Shown piece after piece: positions 44,424-56,851 of a stretch of DNA of 64,000 bases (positions are counted from its first letter, which is position 1; each line of letters opens with the position of its first letter). Under the pieces are notes generated by a model. That model saw only the letters and a list, made by a program, of their open reading frames with translations, was not told the origin of the DNA and did no database searches. Made by a program: the position numbers and the translations under genes. The stretch is from NCBI GenBank assembly GCA_019873625.1, contig JAIOAW010000001.1, positions 239,009 through 303,008 on the forward strand, given 5' to 3'. Source of the DNA: Chloroflexota bacterium (GTDB taxonomy: Bacteria; Chloroflexota; Anaerolineae; UBA1429).

Positions 44424-45251
44424 ATGCCCGAACTCCCCGAGGTGGAGCGCATCGTGCGCGGCCTGCGGCAGAGCCTTTTGGGTCAGCGCGTGGAGCGCGT
44501 CTCCATCCGCTGGCCGGGCATTCTCGCCAGCCCCGATGGGGAGGCGTTTACCAGCCTCCTATGCGGGGCAACGCTCCATGCCGTCGAGCGCCGCGGCAAG
44601 ATGATCCTGATGTCCTTTTCGCCCTGGTGGTTGGCCATCCACCTGCGGATGACGGGGCAATTCCAAGTGCGCCCCGCGCCCGACGCCGCGCTCGAGGCCG
44701 ATAAGCACGTTCACCTGCGGCTCGATTTCGAGCGCGCCGTGCTTTATTACCGCGATGTGCGCAAATTCGGCCGGCTTGCCCTCGTGGCCGATTTATCGTG
44801 CATCGCCGGGGGGTTGGGCCTCGAGCCGCTTTCGGCCGAGTTCACGCCCCAGGCTTTCGGCGGCCTCTTGGCGCGCCGCCGCCAACTCAAGCCGCTCCTC
44901 CTCGATCAGCGCCTCATCGCCGGGCTGGGGAACATCTATGTGGACGAGGCCCTGTGGCGGGCTGGCCTGCACCCCCAACGCCTGGCGAACTCCCTATCTC
45001 CCGAAGAGATTGCGCGCCTGCACGGGGCCGTTCAACAGGTCCTTCGCGAGGCCATAGACCACGGCGGCACCACCCTGCGAGATTACCGCGGCACCCAAGA
45101 CGAACGAGGCCGCCATCAGGAGGCGCTCGCCGTCTATGGCCGCGCCGGCCAACCCTGCCCCCGCTGCGGCACGCCCATTGTGCGCATCCGCGCTGGTGGG
45201 CGGGGCACACACCTATGCCCCGCCTGCCAGCCCATTTCACCCGCCCAGTGA
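44424..45251 (+). CDS. mutM: Formamidopyrimidine-DNA glycosylase MutM (Fpg)
   Basis: A 275-aa bifunctional base-excision enzyme removing 8-oxoguanine and nicking the abasic site. The N-terminal PELPEVE provides the catalytic Pro2 and Glu3. The H2TH region (LLLDQRLIAGLGNIYVDEALWRAGLHP) and the C-terminal zinc finger (CPRCGTPIVRIRAGGRGTHLCPAC) are intact. ATG at 44424 has GGAG 7 nt upstream; the frame also opens earlier within the metallopeptidase gene but that part is not conserved sequence. Confidence 0.95.
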   Translation: MPELPEVERIVRGLRQSLLGQRVERVSIRWPGILASPDGEAFTSLLCGATLHAVERRGKMILMSFSPWWLAIHLRMTGQFQVRPAPDAALEADKHVHLRLDFERAVLYYRDVRKFGRLALVADLSCIAGGLGLEPLSAEFTPQAFGGLLARRRQLKPLLLDQRLIAGLGNIYVDEALWRAGLHPQRLANSLSPEEIARLHGAVQQVLREAIDHGGTTLRDYRGTQDERGRHQEALAVYGRAGQPCPRCGTPIVRIRAGGRGTHLCPACQPISPAQ

Positions 45252-45259
45252 GGTGCCCG

Positions 45260-46108
45260 ATGGAGATAGCCCCTATCCCCCACGATCTCGTACAGCATCT
45301 CGCGGCCTTGCGCCAAGAGGCGCCCTCGCTCACGATCGCGCAGACGCACGCCCTCGCCGAACAGTACGGCGTACCCATCGCCACCGTAGAACGCGCCGCG
45401 CTGGAGGCGCACCTGGCGCCGGAGCGCTACATACGCAACCTGGGCACGGTGGGCTGGGAGGGCCAGCGCCAACTCCTGGAGGCGACGGTGGCCGTGGTAG
45501 GCGCTGGGGGCCTGGGGGGGTGGATCATCGAGGGCCTAGCGCGGATGGGCGTGGGGCACCTCATCCTGGTGGATGGCGACCGCTTTGCCGAGAACAATCT
45601 GAACCGCCAACTCGGCTGCACCGAAAGGACCCTCGGCCTCCCGAAGGTAGAGGTGCTGGCCCAGCGCCTGGCCGAGGTGAACGCCGCCACGCGCGTCACG
45701 CCGCATCCCCTGTGGCTCACCGAGGAAAATGCCGCTAGCCTACTCCAAGGGGCGCAGGTCGTGGTGGATGCGCTCGATTCCCTGCCGGCGCGGTACCTCT
45801 TGCAGCGCGTAGCGCGCACATTGGGCATCCCGATGGTGCACGGGGCCATCGCCGGCTACACCGGCCAGGTGATGACCATCTTCCCCGGAGATCCCGGCCT
45901 GGAGGCCCTATACGGCAAGACCCCGCCCACGGAACGCGGCATCGAGCGGACGCTCGGCAACCCCACGGCCACGCCGATGATGATCTCCGCCTGGGAGATT
46001 CACGAGGTAGTCAAACTCATCACCGGCAGGGGGCAGCCCCTGCGGAACCGTTTGCTCATCCTCGATGCCGAACACGGCGAAATGACCGAACTCACCCTCG
46101 CGCCCTAG
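45260..46108 (+). CDS. ThiF/MoeB/HesA-family E1-like adenylyltransferase
   Basis: A 282-aa protein. The nucleotide-binding motif VAVVGAGGLGGWIIEGLARMG, the VDGDRFAENNLNRQ motif (Arg and Asp for ATP), VVDALDS and the C-terminal SAWEIHEVVKLITGRG place it in the ThiF/MoeB/HesA group, which adenylates the C-terminal glycine of ThiS/MoaD-like proteins. It lacks the CxxC zinc pairs of MoeB. A helical 60-residue N-terminal extension (TIAQTHALAEQYGVP) resembles a winged or HTH piece. No ThiS/MoaD partner is nearby. The stop overlaps the convergent lipoprotein stop by 4 bp. Confidence 0.82.
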   Translation: MEIAPIPHDLVQHLAALRQEAPSLTIAQTHALAEQYGVPIATVERAALEAHLAPERYIRNLGTVGWEGQRQLLEATVAVVGAGGLGGWIIEGLARMGVGHLILVDGDRFAENNLNRQLGCTERTLGLPKVEVLAQRLAEVNAATRVTPHPLWLTEENAASLLQGAQVVVDALDSLPARYLLQRVARTLGIPMVHGAIAGYTGQVMTIFPGDPGLEALYGKTPPTERGIERTLGNPTATPMMISAWEIHEVVKLITGRGQPLRNRLLILDAEHGEMTELTLAP

Positions 46109-46120
46109 AGTTTGAGGCGC
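46100..46120. terminator. Small shared hairpin with both stop codons in the loop
   Basis: GCGCC (46100-46104) and GGCGC (46116-46120) with an 11-nt loop that contains the overlapping stop codons of thiF-like and lipoprotein genes. The 5-bp stem is weak alone. Confidence 0.3.
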
Positions 46121-46941
46121 CCCTCGACGGTCATCTCGTGCTCGCCCAGGGTGATGCGCTCGAGGATCACATTCTTGCCCAAGAGGGCGCCTTGGGCGCC
46201 CACGCCCCCGCCAACGCTCCACAGGGCGCTTTGGATCATCCCCTGGCCGACCTGTTCCCACCATTGGGTGGAGCCGGGGCCAGGCGTGATGCGAGCGCTG
46301 GGCGCATCCGAGTTCACGTCGAACGAGAGGCACATATAGCAGAGAATCTCGATGTCGCTCGAGGTGATCTCATACTTGGGCTGGCCCTCTGTGATGGTAA
46401 ACACGCCCATCGCCACGGCATCTATCGCCAAGGCGCGCATTCGCGAAAACAGGCGCGCCGAAATGCGCACGCCCTCCGGCTGGATAGCCACCTTGAGGCG
46501 ATAGACCTCGGGGTCCACATAGCCCGCCGTCTCGCGGGCCACCATCTCATACAGTTCGGCCTCCGAGATGACCAGGCTGAACGAGCCATCGGGCCTGATT
46601 TGCAACCCGCCCGGTGTGGGCGTCGGGCTGGGCACGGCCGTATGGGTAGGGGCCAACGTCGCGCTAGGGGCAGGCGAAGGGGGTTCCGTTGGGCGAAGGG
46701 TGGCGGTGAGCGTGGGCGGCGAGGTGGGTGTGGCGGGCGCCGCCGTGGGCAGAGGAGGGGCCGTTGGGCTGGGCGCCCAGGCCGGCGTAGGCCCCGCCGG
46801 GGCGCGCGTCGGCGGGGGTGCCTTAGCCTCACGGCTGGGCGGCGAACACGCCACGAGAAGTAGAGAGACGAGGGCCAACATCCAAACGGCCCTGCACCAC
46901 CTAGGCCCTGGATGGTGCAGGGGCTTGTGAAAGGCCTTCAT
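46105..46941 (-). CDS. Lipoprotein of unknown function with Thr/Pro-rich linker
   Basis: A 278-aa lipoprotein. Signal peptide ends in LLLVAC (lipobox). About 85 residues of Pro/Thr/Ala-rich linker (TPTSPPTLTATLRPTEPPSPAP-like) are followed by a folded region of about 160 residues beginning LVISEAELYEMVARETAG and containing VAIQPEGVRISARLFSRM and YEITSSDIEILCYM. The alternating strands recall DUF2993/LmeA-like lipid-binding domains, but this is only a resemblance. ATG at 46941 has GGGAGG upstream. It is 28 bp after secA in the same direction. Confidence 0.65.
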   Translation of the reverse strand: MKAFHKPLHHPGPRWCRAVWMLALVSLLLVACSPPSREAKAPPPTRAPAGPTPAWAPSPTAPPLPTAAPATPTSPPTLTATLRPTEPPSPAPSATLAPTHTAVPSPTPTPGGLQIRPDGSFSLVISEAELYEMVARETAGYVDPEVYRLKVAIQPEGVRISARLFSRMRALAIDAVAMGVFTITEGQPKYEITSSDIEILCYMCLSFDVNSDAPSARITPGPGSTQWWEQVGQGMIQSALWSVGGGVGAQGALLGKNVILERITLGEHEMTVEGRLKL

Positions 46942-46969
46942 AAGCACCTCCCCAGGGGGCCGCCGCCCC

Positions 46970-49936
<2,967 letters not shown>

Positions 49937-49996
49937 ACGGTAACTCGCTTTGTCCGAAAAGGCTTCGTACGGCCTAGGGCCGTGTAATACCTTTTT

Positions 49997-50005
49997 ATTA
50001 TACCA
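49997..50005 (-). promoter_or_regulatory. Extended -10 promoter of secA
   Basis: Minus-strand TGGTATAAT (TGn plus TATAAT) with no good -35 at normal spacing. About 60-bp leader before the secA ATG. Confidence 0.6.
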
Positions 50006-50037
50006 CGAACAGCCCCAGGGCCGTTTACGCCAAACAC

Positions 50038-50073
50038 CTCGCCCCTGCGGCCCGCTTGCACCGCAGGGGCGAG
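50038..50073 (-). terminator. Terminator of prs
   Basis: Perfect 13-bp stem CTCGCCCCTGCGG/CCGCAGGGGCGAG (50038-50050 and 50061-50073), 10-nt loop, about 24 bp past the prs stop. Short T-run on the minus strand. Confidence 0.7.
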
Positions 50074-50096
50074 AAAACCCCTTCGGCAAGGCCCTC

Positions 50097-51068
50097 CTAG
50101 AACTCGGGCTCGTAACTCTGCAACGTCGCGCCCACCGAATCCCCTTGGTGCACGGCATGGATGACGCGGGCCATCCACGGCCCGAGGTGGATGATGTGCA
50201 TATTCGGCAGCCGTTTTTGGGGCGGGATGGGCTGGGTATTCGTGCAGACAATCTCCTTAAAGTCGGCCGCAGCGAGGTTCTGCACGGCGTTGCGCGAGAA
50301 GGTGGGGTGCACAAAACAGGCATAGACGTCTTTGGCCCCGGCCTCTCGCACGATGCGCGCCCCTTCGCACATCGTGGTGCCCTGGTCGCACTCGTCATCT
50401 ACGATGAGCACGTTCTTACCCTTCACCTCGCCGATGACCGAGATATCGTGCGCCTCGGCGCCCACACGCCGTTTCTCGATAAACGCCACCGGCACGTCTA
50501 ACACCTCCGCCACGTTCCGCGCCTTTTTCGCGAACCCCAAATCGGCGGCCACCACCACCAAATCGGGGATGGCCTTGCGTTGGAAGTAGGCGCACAAGAG
50601 CGGGAAGGCCGAAAGTTCATCCCCCGGCATATTGAAGAACCCTTGAATCTGCCCGGCGTGCAGGTCCACCACCATAAAACGATCGGCGCCCGCCGTGTAG
50701 ATGAGGTCCGCCACCAACCGCGCCGTGATGGGCACGCGGGGCATATCCTTCTTGTCGCTGCGGGCATAGGCGAAGAAGGGCATCACCGCCGTGATGCGCC
50801 CGGCTGAGGCGCGGCGCACCGTATCAATCATAATGAGGAGTTCCATCACATTATAGTTGACGGGCGAACAGGTGGGCTGGATGATGAACACATCCTTGGA
50901 GCGCACGGTCTGATGGAGTTGGATAAAGATGTTCTCGTTGGGGAACACGGTGATGGAGCGTTCGAGGAGAGGTACGCCCAGGGCATCGCTGATTTCCTGG
51001 GCCAGTTCGGGGTTGCCGCTTCCGGCGATGAGCGCGATTTCCCCATAAATCTTGAGGCCGTTTGCCAT
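50097..51068 (-). CDS. prs: Ribose-phosphate pyrophosphokinase (PRPP synthetase)
   Basis: A 323-aa cytoplasmic enzyme making PRPP from ribose-5-phosphate and ATP. Conserved blocks: [40 protein letters not shown] (regulatory region), [26 protein letters not shown] (metal-binding His), [10 protein letters not shown] and the PRPP loop [14 protein letters not shown] (usually DDIIDTGGT, so this copy is divergent in the loop but keeps the DD pair). The start ATG has GGAGGGAGG upstream. It has its own terminator and lies between secA and the Na+ pump operon. Class II/diphosphate-type variants cannot be excluded. Confidence 0.88.
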   Translation of the reverse strand: MANGLKIYGEIALIAGSGNPELAQEISDALGVPLLERSITVFPNENIFIQLHQTVRSKDVFIIQPTCSPVNYNVMELLIMIDTVRRASAGRITAVMPFFAYARSDKKDMPRVPITARLVADLIYTAGADRFMVVDLHAGQIQGFFNMPGDELSAFPLLCAYFQRKAIPDLVVVAADLGFAKKARNVAEVLDVPVAFIEKRRVGAEAHDISVIGEVKGKNVLIVDDECDQGTTMCEGARIVREAGAKDVYACFVHPTFSRNAVQNLAAADFKEIVCTNTQPIPPQKRLPNMHIIHLGPWMARVIHAVHQGDSVGATLQSYEPEF

Positions 51069-51142
51069 CTTCCTCCCTCCTTGCGGCAGGCGCGGCGATG
51101 CCCTACCGCGAATGCCAAGACGAACCTCCTCCAGAAAAAGAG

Positions 51143-51174
51143 ATAGCGTGCGTGGGGCGCCCCACACACGCTAT
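51143..51174 (-). terminator. Terminator of the Na+ pump operon
   Basis: A 16-bp stem with one mismatch (51143-51158 with 51159-51174) and a minus-strand CTCTTTTT after it. It lies about 40 bp past the oadB stop and before prs. Confidence 0.8.
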
Positions 51175-51215
51175 TGTGTGCCAAGGCCAAGAGCGCGTCA
51201 AATGGAACGATTGTT

Positions 51216-52331
51216 CTAACGCAAGAGCGCGAGCACGACGCCGCCCGCCATCACCGAGGCGATCTGCCCCGAGGTGTTGGAGGCCATAGCGTGCATCAGA
51301 AGAAAGTTGGTGTAATCCTCATCGTGGCCGATCTTTTGCACCACCCGGGCAGACATCGGGAAGGCCGAAATGCCGCAGCCACCCAAGAGCGGATTGATCT
51401 TGCCGCCCGAGAGGAAGGACATCAGTTTCCCAAAGAGCACGCCCGCCGCCGTATCGAGGATAAAGGCGACCAACCCCATAATGACGATGAGGATGGTCTG
51501 CCAGCGCAGGAATTTATCCGCCACCATCGTCGAGCCGATGGTGATGCCCAAGAAAGTCGTGACGATATTCGCGATCTCATTTTGGGCCGCTTTGTTGATG
51601 CGCTCCACCACGCCGGCCTCGCGGACGAGGTTCCCGAACATCAACATACCGATAAGGGGCGTGGCCGCCGGCGCGATGAGGGCGCAGGCCAGCGTCACGA
51701 CGATGGGGAAGAGGATGCGCGTGGTCTTGGAGACGGGATGAGACGTATAAGGCATTTTGATGCGGCGCTCGCGGCGCGTGGTGAGGAGTTTCATCACCGG
51801 CGGTTGGATGATGGGCACGAGCGACATATAGGAGTAGGCCGCCACCGTGATGGGGCCGACCAGGTTCGGCGCCAGGGCAGAGGCGACAAAGATGGACGTA
51901 GGCCCATCCGCCGCGCCGATGATCCCAATGGAGGCCGCCTCGCGGATGTTAAAGCCAAAGAGCGTGGCGATGAGCAGCGTGCCAAAGATGCCGAACTGAG
52001 CCGCCGCCCCGAACAGCGTGTAGAGGGGATTTTCCAAAAGCGGCCCAAAATCGGTCATCGCCCCAATGCCGATAAAGACCAGGCTGGGGAAGAGTTCGTT
52101 TTCGATACCGGCCTTGTACAAAACGTTCAGCAAGCCTCCCTCATCCAGCATCCCCGTGCCAGGGAGGTTGGCCAAGATGCACCCCAGGCCAATCGGGAGG
52201 AGGAGGAGCGGTTCGTATTCGTAGCGGATGGCCAGCCAAATGAGCAGGCCCCCCACGATCATCATCACGATGTTCTGCCAGGTCAGGGAGGTAAACCCCG
52301 CTACCAGTTGTTCCAACCCACCGACGTTCAT
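51216..52331 (-). CDS. oadB: Sodium ion-translocating decarboxylase, beta subunit
   Basis: A 371-aa integral membrane protein of the OadB/GcdB/MmdB family, about 10 hydrophobic segments. Family blocks: LLIWLAIRYEYEPLLLLPIGLG, IGAMTDFGPLLENP (Asp of the Na+ path), NIREAASIGIIGAADGPTSIFVA (conserved Asp and Ser), and LGGCGISAFPMSARVVQKIG near the C-terminus. It decarboxylates carboxybiotin and exports Na+. ATG at 52331; 11 bp after the biotin-carrier gene and last in the operon. Confidence 0.94.
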   Translation of the reverse strand: MNVGGLEQLVAGFTSLTWQNIVMMIVGGLLIWLAIRYEYEPLLLLPIGLGCILANLPGTGMLDEGGLLNVLYKAGIENELFPSLVFIGIGAMTDFGPLLENPLYTLFGAAAQFGIFGTLLIATLFGFNIREAASIGIIGAADGPTSIFVASALAPNLVGPITVAAYSYMSLVPIIQPPVMKLLTTRRERRIKMPYTSHPVSKTTRILFPIVVTLACALIAPAATPLIGMLMFGNLVREAGVVERINKAAQNEIANIVTTFLGITIGSTMVADKFLRWQTILIVIMGLVAFILDTAAGVLFGKLMSFLSGGKINPLLGGCGISAFPMSARVVQKIGHDEDYTNFLLMHAMASNTSGQIASVMAGGVVLALLR

Positions 52332-52342
52332 ATCGCCCCCCC

Positions 52343-52801
52343 TCAGCCTACCGTCACGAGGGGGTCGCCATAGGCCACCGTATCGCCCACGGAGACGTGA
52401 ATCGCCTTGACCGTGCCGGAAGCGGTAGCGCTGATGGGCATCTCCATCTTCATCGCCTCCAGCGTGCAGACGGTTTGCCCCTCTTTGATCGTCGAGCCGA
52501 CCTGCACGAGGATGGAGAGGATCTTGCCGGGCATAGGCGCTTTGACGACCTCTCCCGGCACGGTGCCCGCGGGCACGGCGGGCTTAGGCTCGGGTTTCGG
52601 CGCGGGGGCCGGGGCGGCTGCTGCCTGGGCTGGGGCCGGCGCGGGCCTCGCGGACGCGGCAGAGGCTGCGGCCTCCACCAATTGGCGGAAGGTTACCGCG
52701 CGGGGTTCGCCATTCACCACGACGGTCACCGGCGAGGTAGAGAGATCCACCTCCACCACAAACGTTTCTCCATTGACGGTAATCTCGTAGGTGCTCACCA
52801 T
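52343..52801 (-). CDS. Biotin carboxyl carrier subunit of the decarboxylase
   Basis: A 152-aa protein: a 40-residue N-terminal region (YEITVNGETFVVEVD), an Ala/Pro-rich flexible linker (about residues 45-80), and a biotinyl domain with the EAMKM motif at Lys118 and the closing VSVGDTVAYGDPLVTVG. This is the GcdC/MmdC type of separate carrier. The start is the ATG at 52801, two or five nt after GAGGAGG; a GTG at 52798 is equally possible. It needs a biotin ligase encoded elsewhere. Confidence 0.9.
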   Translation of the reverse strand: MVSTYEITVNGETFVVEVDLSTSPVTVVVNGEPRAVTFRQLVEAAASAASARPAPAPAQAAAAPAPAPKPEPKPAVPAGTVPGEVVKAPMPGKILSILVQVGSTIKEGQTVCTLEAMKMEMPISATASGTVKAIHVSVGDTVAYGDPLVTVG

Positions 52802-52815
52802 ATCCTCCTCAAGTC

Positions 52816-53220
52816 TCAAATTGTACTGCGCAAACGGCCGTAACTTTTCCAGACGGCAGGGCCAGGGTTCGTGGTGATCACCGTGACCACTTCGCCCATA
52901 ATCTCTTCATCGGTCTTGGGCACAAAGAAAGGCTGGGCCGCCTTGGCTGCGGGCTGTTTGACGGTGCGCTGCATCTCCAAGGCCAGCGCCACGGCAATGG
53001 CTGCCGCCTCGTTGGCCAAAGAGGCCTGTGGTGCTACGACCTCAGGGGCCTCTACGGCCGCCACCGCCTCATCCTCATCCTCTTTTTCCTCTTCGGAAGC
53101 GGGTTTAGGGCGAAAAATGCGATCCAAGGCCCAAATGATGATGGCAACGAGGATGAGCGTCAAAAAGACCAGCCCCATCCCCCATAGGGTAACCTGCACC
53201 CCCAATCCAAAATCACCCAT
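52816..53220 (-). CDS. oadG: Decarboxylase gamma-type subunit OadG-like
   Basis: A 134-aa small subunit with one N-terminal membrane helix (about residues 8-31, LGVQVTLWGMGLVFLTLILVAIIIW), a Glu/Asp-rich charged region (EEEKEDEDEA) and a soluble Ala-rich tail. The helix carries the usual GMGxVFxxL pattern of OadG/MmdD. It anchors the carboxyltransferase to the beta subunit. I chose the ATG at 53220 (AAAGGAA upstream) from the conserved start of the helix. It follows oadA by 79 bp. Confidence 0.82.
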   Translation of the reverse strand: MGDFGLGVQVTLWGMGLVFLTLILVAIIIWALDRIFRPKPASEEEKEDEDEAVAAVEAPEVVAPQASLANEAAAIAVALALEMQRTVKQPAAKAAQPFFVPKTDEEIMGEVVTVITTNPGPAVWKSYGRLRSTI

Positions 53221-53299
53221 TTTTCGGTTCCTTTCACTCAACAAATTCCCCAGCCCGCCCACGGCCTCGAGAGCGGGCTGGGGTACGTCCCTTGGATGA

Positions 53300-54799
53300 T
53301 TAGCGGCCCTCGCGCATACGGTTGGCCAACCGCCACAGCGGGTACGCGGGTTGCGGGCGCGGCGGGCGTGACGCGGCCAGGGTCACCTTGGGCTGAGCGG
53401 CGGTCGCCGCAGCCTTTTCGGCCGGGAAGATACGCGGCTCCGTGATGGGCGCTACGCGCCCCGCTCGGCGCAGTTCAAAGAACTCACGCGCCTGCTGGGG
53501 GAAGAGGGCGTAGGAGACGATATCCTCTTCGCTCTCGGCCAGGTCGCCAATTTCGGCGCGGGCCTTTTCCAAGCCGGGTTCCACCAAGTCTGCCGGGCGG
53601 CAGGTAATCGGCTCCTCATCGCCGATGGCCTTTTTGACCAACTCGGGGTTCAGCGGGGCGGGCGGGCGGCCGTACATCCCCCGGCAGTAATCCTTCACCT
53701 CTTGCGAGATGATCTTGTATCGCTCCCCCATCAGGACGTTGACCACCGCCTGCGTGCCCACGATTTGGCTCGTGGGCGTAACGAGCGGCGGGTAGCCCAT
53801 ATCCTCGCGCACACGTGGCAGTTCGGCAATCACCTCTTCCCAGCGGTTTTCGGCGTTCTGCTGACGCAGTTGGCTGATGAGGTTCGAGATCATCCCGCCA
53901 GGCATCTGATACATCAACACGCGCACATCCGCCGTGTTGAGGCCCGTCTCAAAGCGGGCAAGGTACTTGGTGCGGACGTCTCGGAAGTACGCGGCGATCT
54001 CGGTGAGCAGGCGAAGGTCCAGCCCCGTATCCCGTTCCGTGCCTTGCAGCGTCGCCACGAGGGATTCCGTCGGCGGTTGGGCCGTGCCGCCGCCCAACGA
54101 GGAGATGGCCGTATCCACGATATCGGCCCCGGCCTCGGCGGCCTTGAGGAGCGTGGCCAGGCCGAAACCGGCCGTATCGTGCGTGTGAAAGTGCACGGGC
54201 AAGCCCACCCGTTCTTTGAGGGCCTTGGTGAGTTCATAGGCCGCATAGGGCGTGGCGATGCCCGCCATATCCTTCACGCAGATGGAATCGGCGCCCAGCG
54301 CCTTGAGTTCAAGGCCTAACTCCACAAAGGAGTCCAGCGTGTGCACGGGCGAAATGGTGTAGCAGATGGCCCCCTGCACGTGCCCGCCGTACTTTTTGAC
54401 GCACTGCATCGCCCACTGCATATTGCGCACGTCGTTCAGCGCGTCAAAAATGCGAAAGATATCCATCCCGTTCTTGACGGCCAGCCGCACAAAGGCCTCG
54501 ACGACATCATCCGGATAGTGCCGATAGCCGAGGATGTTCTGCCCGCGCAGGAGCATCTGAAACTTGGTGCGGGGCATCTTTTCGCGCAGGACGCGCAAGC
54601 GCTCCCAGGGGTCCTCGTGCAAAAAGCGCATGGCCGAATCGAACGTGGCGCCGCCCCACATCTCCACCGAAAAGTACCCCACCTGGTCGAGTTTATCGGC
54701 AATGGGGAGCATCAACCCGGTGGACATACGCGTCGCCAAGAGCGACTGATGCGCATCGCGCAAGATGGTATCGCAGATTTTGAGAGGGTTCGTTGACAT
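53300..54799 (-). CDS. oadA: Oxaloacetate decarboxylase/pyruvate carboxyltransferase alpha subunit (5S type)
   Basis: A 499-aa carboxyltransferase of the OadA/pyruvate carboxylase subunit B/transcarboxylase-5S family. Blocks: CDTILRDAHQSLLATRM (metal Asp), FSVEMWGGATFDSAMRFL, LLRGQNILGYRHYPD, ADSICVKDMAGI (the lysine that is carbamylated in the family) and VHFHTHDTAG (metal His pair). It transfers a carboxyl group between carboxybiotin and pyruvate. It has no C-terminal biotin domain (OadA of Klebsiella is about 595 aa with one), consistent with the separate carrier. It lies 33 bp after the acyl-CoA carboxyltransferase. Confidence 0.93.
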   Translation of the reverse strand: MSTNPLKICDTILRDAHQSLLATRMSTGLMLPIADKLDQVGYFSVEMWGGATFDSAMRFLHEDPWERLRVLREKMPRTKFQMLLRGQNILGYRHYPDDVVEAFVRLAVKNGMDIFRIFDALNDVRNMQWAMQCVKKYGGHVQGAICYTISPVHTLDSFVELGLELKALGADSICVKDMAGIATPYAAYELTKALKERVGLPVHFHTHDTAGFGLATLLKAAEAGADIVDTAISSLGGGTAQPPTESLVATLQGTERDTGLDLRLLTEIAAYFRDVRTKYLARFETGLNTADVRVLMYQMPGGMISNLISQLRQQNAENRWEEVIAELPRVREDMGYPPLVTPTSQIVGTQAVVNVLMGERYKIISQEVKDYCRGMYGRPPAPLNPELVKKAIGDEEPITCRPADLVEPGLEKARAEIGDLAESEEDIVSYALFPQQAREFFELRRAGRVAPITEPRIFPAEKAAATAAQPKVTLAASRPPRPQPAYPLWRLANRMREGR

Positions 54800-54832
54800 T
54801 CGAGCATTTTCCTTTCTAACGATAAGGTGCCC

Positions 54833-56380
54833 TTAGAGCGGCATATTGCCGTGCTTCTTGGGCGGGTTGGATTGTCGCTTGTTCTGGAGCATCTGCAAGG
54901 CGTTGATGAGCACCGCGCGCGTCTGGCTCGGCTCGATGACGGCATCGAGATAGCCGTAAGAGGCGGCAAAGTAAGGGTTGGCAAACTGCTCGCGATATTC
55001 TGCCACAAACTGGGCGCGCAGCGCCTCCGGATCGGCGGCATTGCTCAATTCGCGGCGGTAAATGATGCTTACTGCGCCCTCCGGCCCCATCACGGCGATT
55101 TCGGCGGTGGGCCAGGCCACGTTAAAGTCGCTCCGCACGTGCTTGGAACTCATCACGATGTAGGCCCCACCGTAGGCCTTGCGCATCACCACGGCAAGTT
55201 TGGGCACCGTGGCCTCGCAGTAGGCATAGATCAACTTGGCGCCGTGGCGGATGATGCCGCCGTGCTCCTGCGCGGTGCCCGGCAAAAAGCCCGGCACATC
55301 TACAAAGGTTACCAAGGGGATGTTGAAGGCATCGCAAGTGCGCACGAACCGCGCCGCCTTGGTGGAGGCGTTGATATCCAGCGCCCCGGCGAGCACGTTG
55401 GGCTGATTGGCCACCACGCCCACCACCATCCCATCGAGCCGGGCAAAGCCCACCACGACATTCGGCGCAAAGTGCGCGTGCACCTCAAAGAAAGAGCCGA
55501 GGTCCACCACGCGCTTGATGACCTCTTTGACATCGTACGGCTCGTTGGGGTTTTCGGGTATGATGGCGTCGAGCGCCTCATCCGCCCGGGTAGGATCGTC
55601 TTTCGAGGCCTCGTAAGGGGGGTCCTCCATATTGTTCTGGGGCAGGTACGTCAGGAGACGGCGCACCATATCGAGGCATTTCTCTTCGTCTTCGGCCATA
55701 AACTGGGCCACGCCGCTGATCTTGTTGTGCGTCTCGGCGCCGCCCAGTTCCTCGAAGGTTACCTCCTCGTGCATCACCGATTTGATGACCTCTGGCCCGG
55801 TGATGAACATATGGCTCGTGCCCTGCACCATAAAGGTGAAGTCGGTGAGCGCCGGGGAATAGACGGCGCCCCCGGCACAAGGCCCCATAATGACCGAAAT
55901 CTGCGGGATGACGCCCGAAGCGAGGACGTTGTTCGTAAAGATATCCCCATACCCGCCGAGCGAGAGCACCCCTTCCTGAATCCGCGCGCCGCCCGAATCG
56001 TTTAGGCCGATGAGGGGCGCGCCAGTTTTCATCGCCAGTTCTTGCACTTTGAGGATTTTGGCCGCATGAGCCGGCCCCAAAGAACCGCCAAGCACGGTGA
56101 AATCCTGGGCAAAAACGTACACCAGCCGCCCGTGGATCGTCCCATACCCGGTGACGACGCCATCGCCCAAGTATACGCGCTCATCCAGGCCGAAGGCCGT
56201 GCTTTTGTGCGTCACAAAGGCATCCAATTCTTGGAAACTGCCCTCGTCCAACAGTTTGGCAATGCGTTCGCGCGCCGTGAGTTTGCCCCGCTCGTGCTGG
56301 CGCTGAATGGCCTCTTCGCCGCCGCCTAATTTGGATTGTTGTTGAAGATAACGCAGTTTTTGAACCTTTTCAGAAGCCAT
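54833..56380 (-). CDS. mmdA: Acyl-CoA carboxyltransferase, methylmalonyl-CoA decarboxylase alpha/propionyl-CoA carboxylase beta
   Basis: A 515-aa protein of the PccB/MmdA/transcarboxylase-12S family, acting on methylmalonyl-CoA. Crotonase-like blocks: [43 protein letters not shown] (oxyanion hole), [25 protein letters not shown], and [17 protein letters not shown] at 56380 with GGGAGGAAGG upstream, 18 bp after the deaminase. With oadA, oadG, a BCCP and oadB it completes a biotin-dependent pump, and no biotin carboxylase is present, which favours decarboxylase or transcarboxylase over carboxylase use. Confidence 0.93.
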   Translation of the reverse strand: MASEKVQKLRYLQQQSKLGGGEEAIQRQHERGKLTARERIAKLLDEGSFQELDAFVTHKSTAFGLDERVYLGDGVVTGYGTIHGRLVYVFAQDFTVLGGSLGPAHAAKILKVQELAMKTGAPLIGLNDSGGARIQEGVLSLGGYGDIFTNNVLASGVIPQISVIMGPCAGGAVYSPALTDFTFMVQGTSHMFITGPEVIKSVMHEEVTFEELGGAETHNKISGVAQFMAEDEEKCLDMVRRLLTYLPQNNMEDPPYEASKDDPTRADEALDAIIPENPNEPYDVKEVIKRVVDLGSFFEVHAHFAPNVVVGFARLDGMVVGVVANQPNVLAGALDINASTKAARFVRTCDAFNIPLVTFVDVPGFLPGTAQEHGGIIRHGAKLIYAYCEATVPKLAVVMRKAYGGAYIVMSSKHVRSDFNVAWPTAEIAVMGPEGAVSIIYRRELSNAADPEALRAQFVAEYREQFANPYFAASYGYLDAVIEPSQTRAVLINALQMLQNKRQSNPPKKHGNMPL

Positions 56381-56398
56381 CCTTCCTCCCACTATGCT

Positions 56399-56851
56399 TT
56401 ACGATGATTCCGAAGCCCTTATTTCGAGCGCGATGTGCGCTTCTTCGAGCATTTGCCGCGCCAGTTCATCGGGGTAGCCATCGGCGCAGACGACGCGCAC
56501 GATGCCCGCATTGATGATCATCTTGGCGCAGGTGATGCAAGGCTGATGCGTGACGTAAATGGTGCCCCCCTCGATGGATACGCCATGGAGCGCTGCCTGA
56601 ATGATGGCGTTCTGCTCGGCGTGCAGGCCGCGGCAGATTTCCTGCCGTTGGCCGGAGGGAATGCCCAACTTTTCTCGCAAGCAGCCCACCACATCGCAAT
56701 GGGGCAAGCCGCGCGGGGCGCCGTTATACCCCGTGGAGAGGATACGCTTATCGCGCACGATGACGGCCCCCACATGGCGGCGCAAACAGGTCGAACGCGT
56801 AGCTACTTGGCGGGCGATTTCGATAAAATACTCATCCCAAGAGGGCCTCAT
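56399..56851 (-). CDS. dCMP deaminase (ComEB-like)
   Basis: A 150-aa zinc deaminase converting dCMP to dUMP. Zinc motifs HAEQNAI (ligand His, catalytic Glu) and PCITCAK (two Cys), plus GTGYNGAP-like [14 protein letters not shown], are typical of deoxycytidylate deaminases and late competence protein ComEB. The ATG overlaps the thyX stop (ATGA), so the two are coupled: dCMP to dUMP to dTMP. It probably feeds ThyX directly. Confidence 0.93.
   Translation of the reverse strand: MRPSWDEYFIEIARQVATRSTCLRRHVGAVIVRDKRILSTGYNGAPRGLPHCDVVGCLREKLGIPSGQRQEICRGLHAEQNAIIQAALHGVSIEGGTIYVTHQPCITCAKMIINAGIVRVVCADGYPDELARQMLEEAHIALEIRASESS

Noticed and set aside
54827..56005. A 392-codon open frame antisense to mmdA
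   Set aside because: His/Arg-rich composition typical of an antisense shadow, no motifs.
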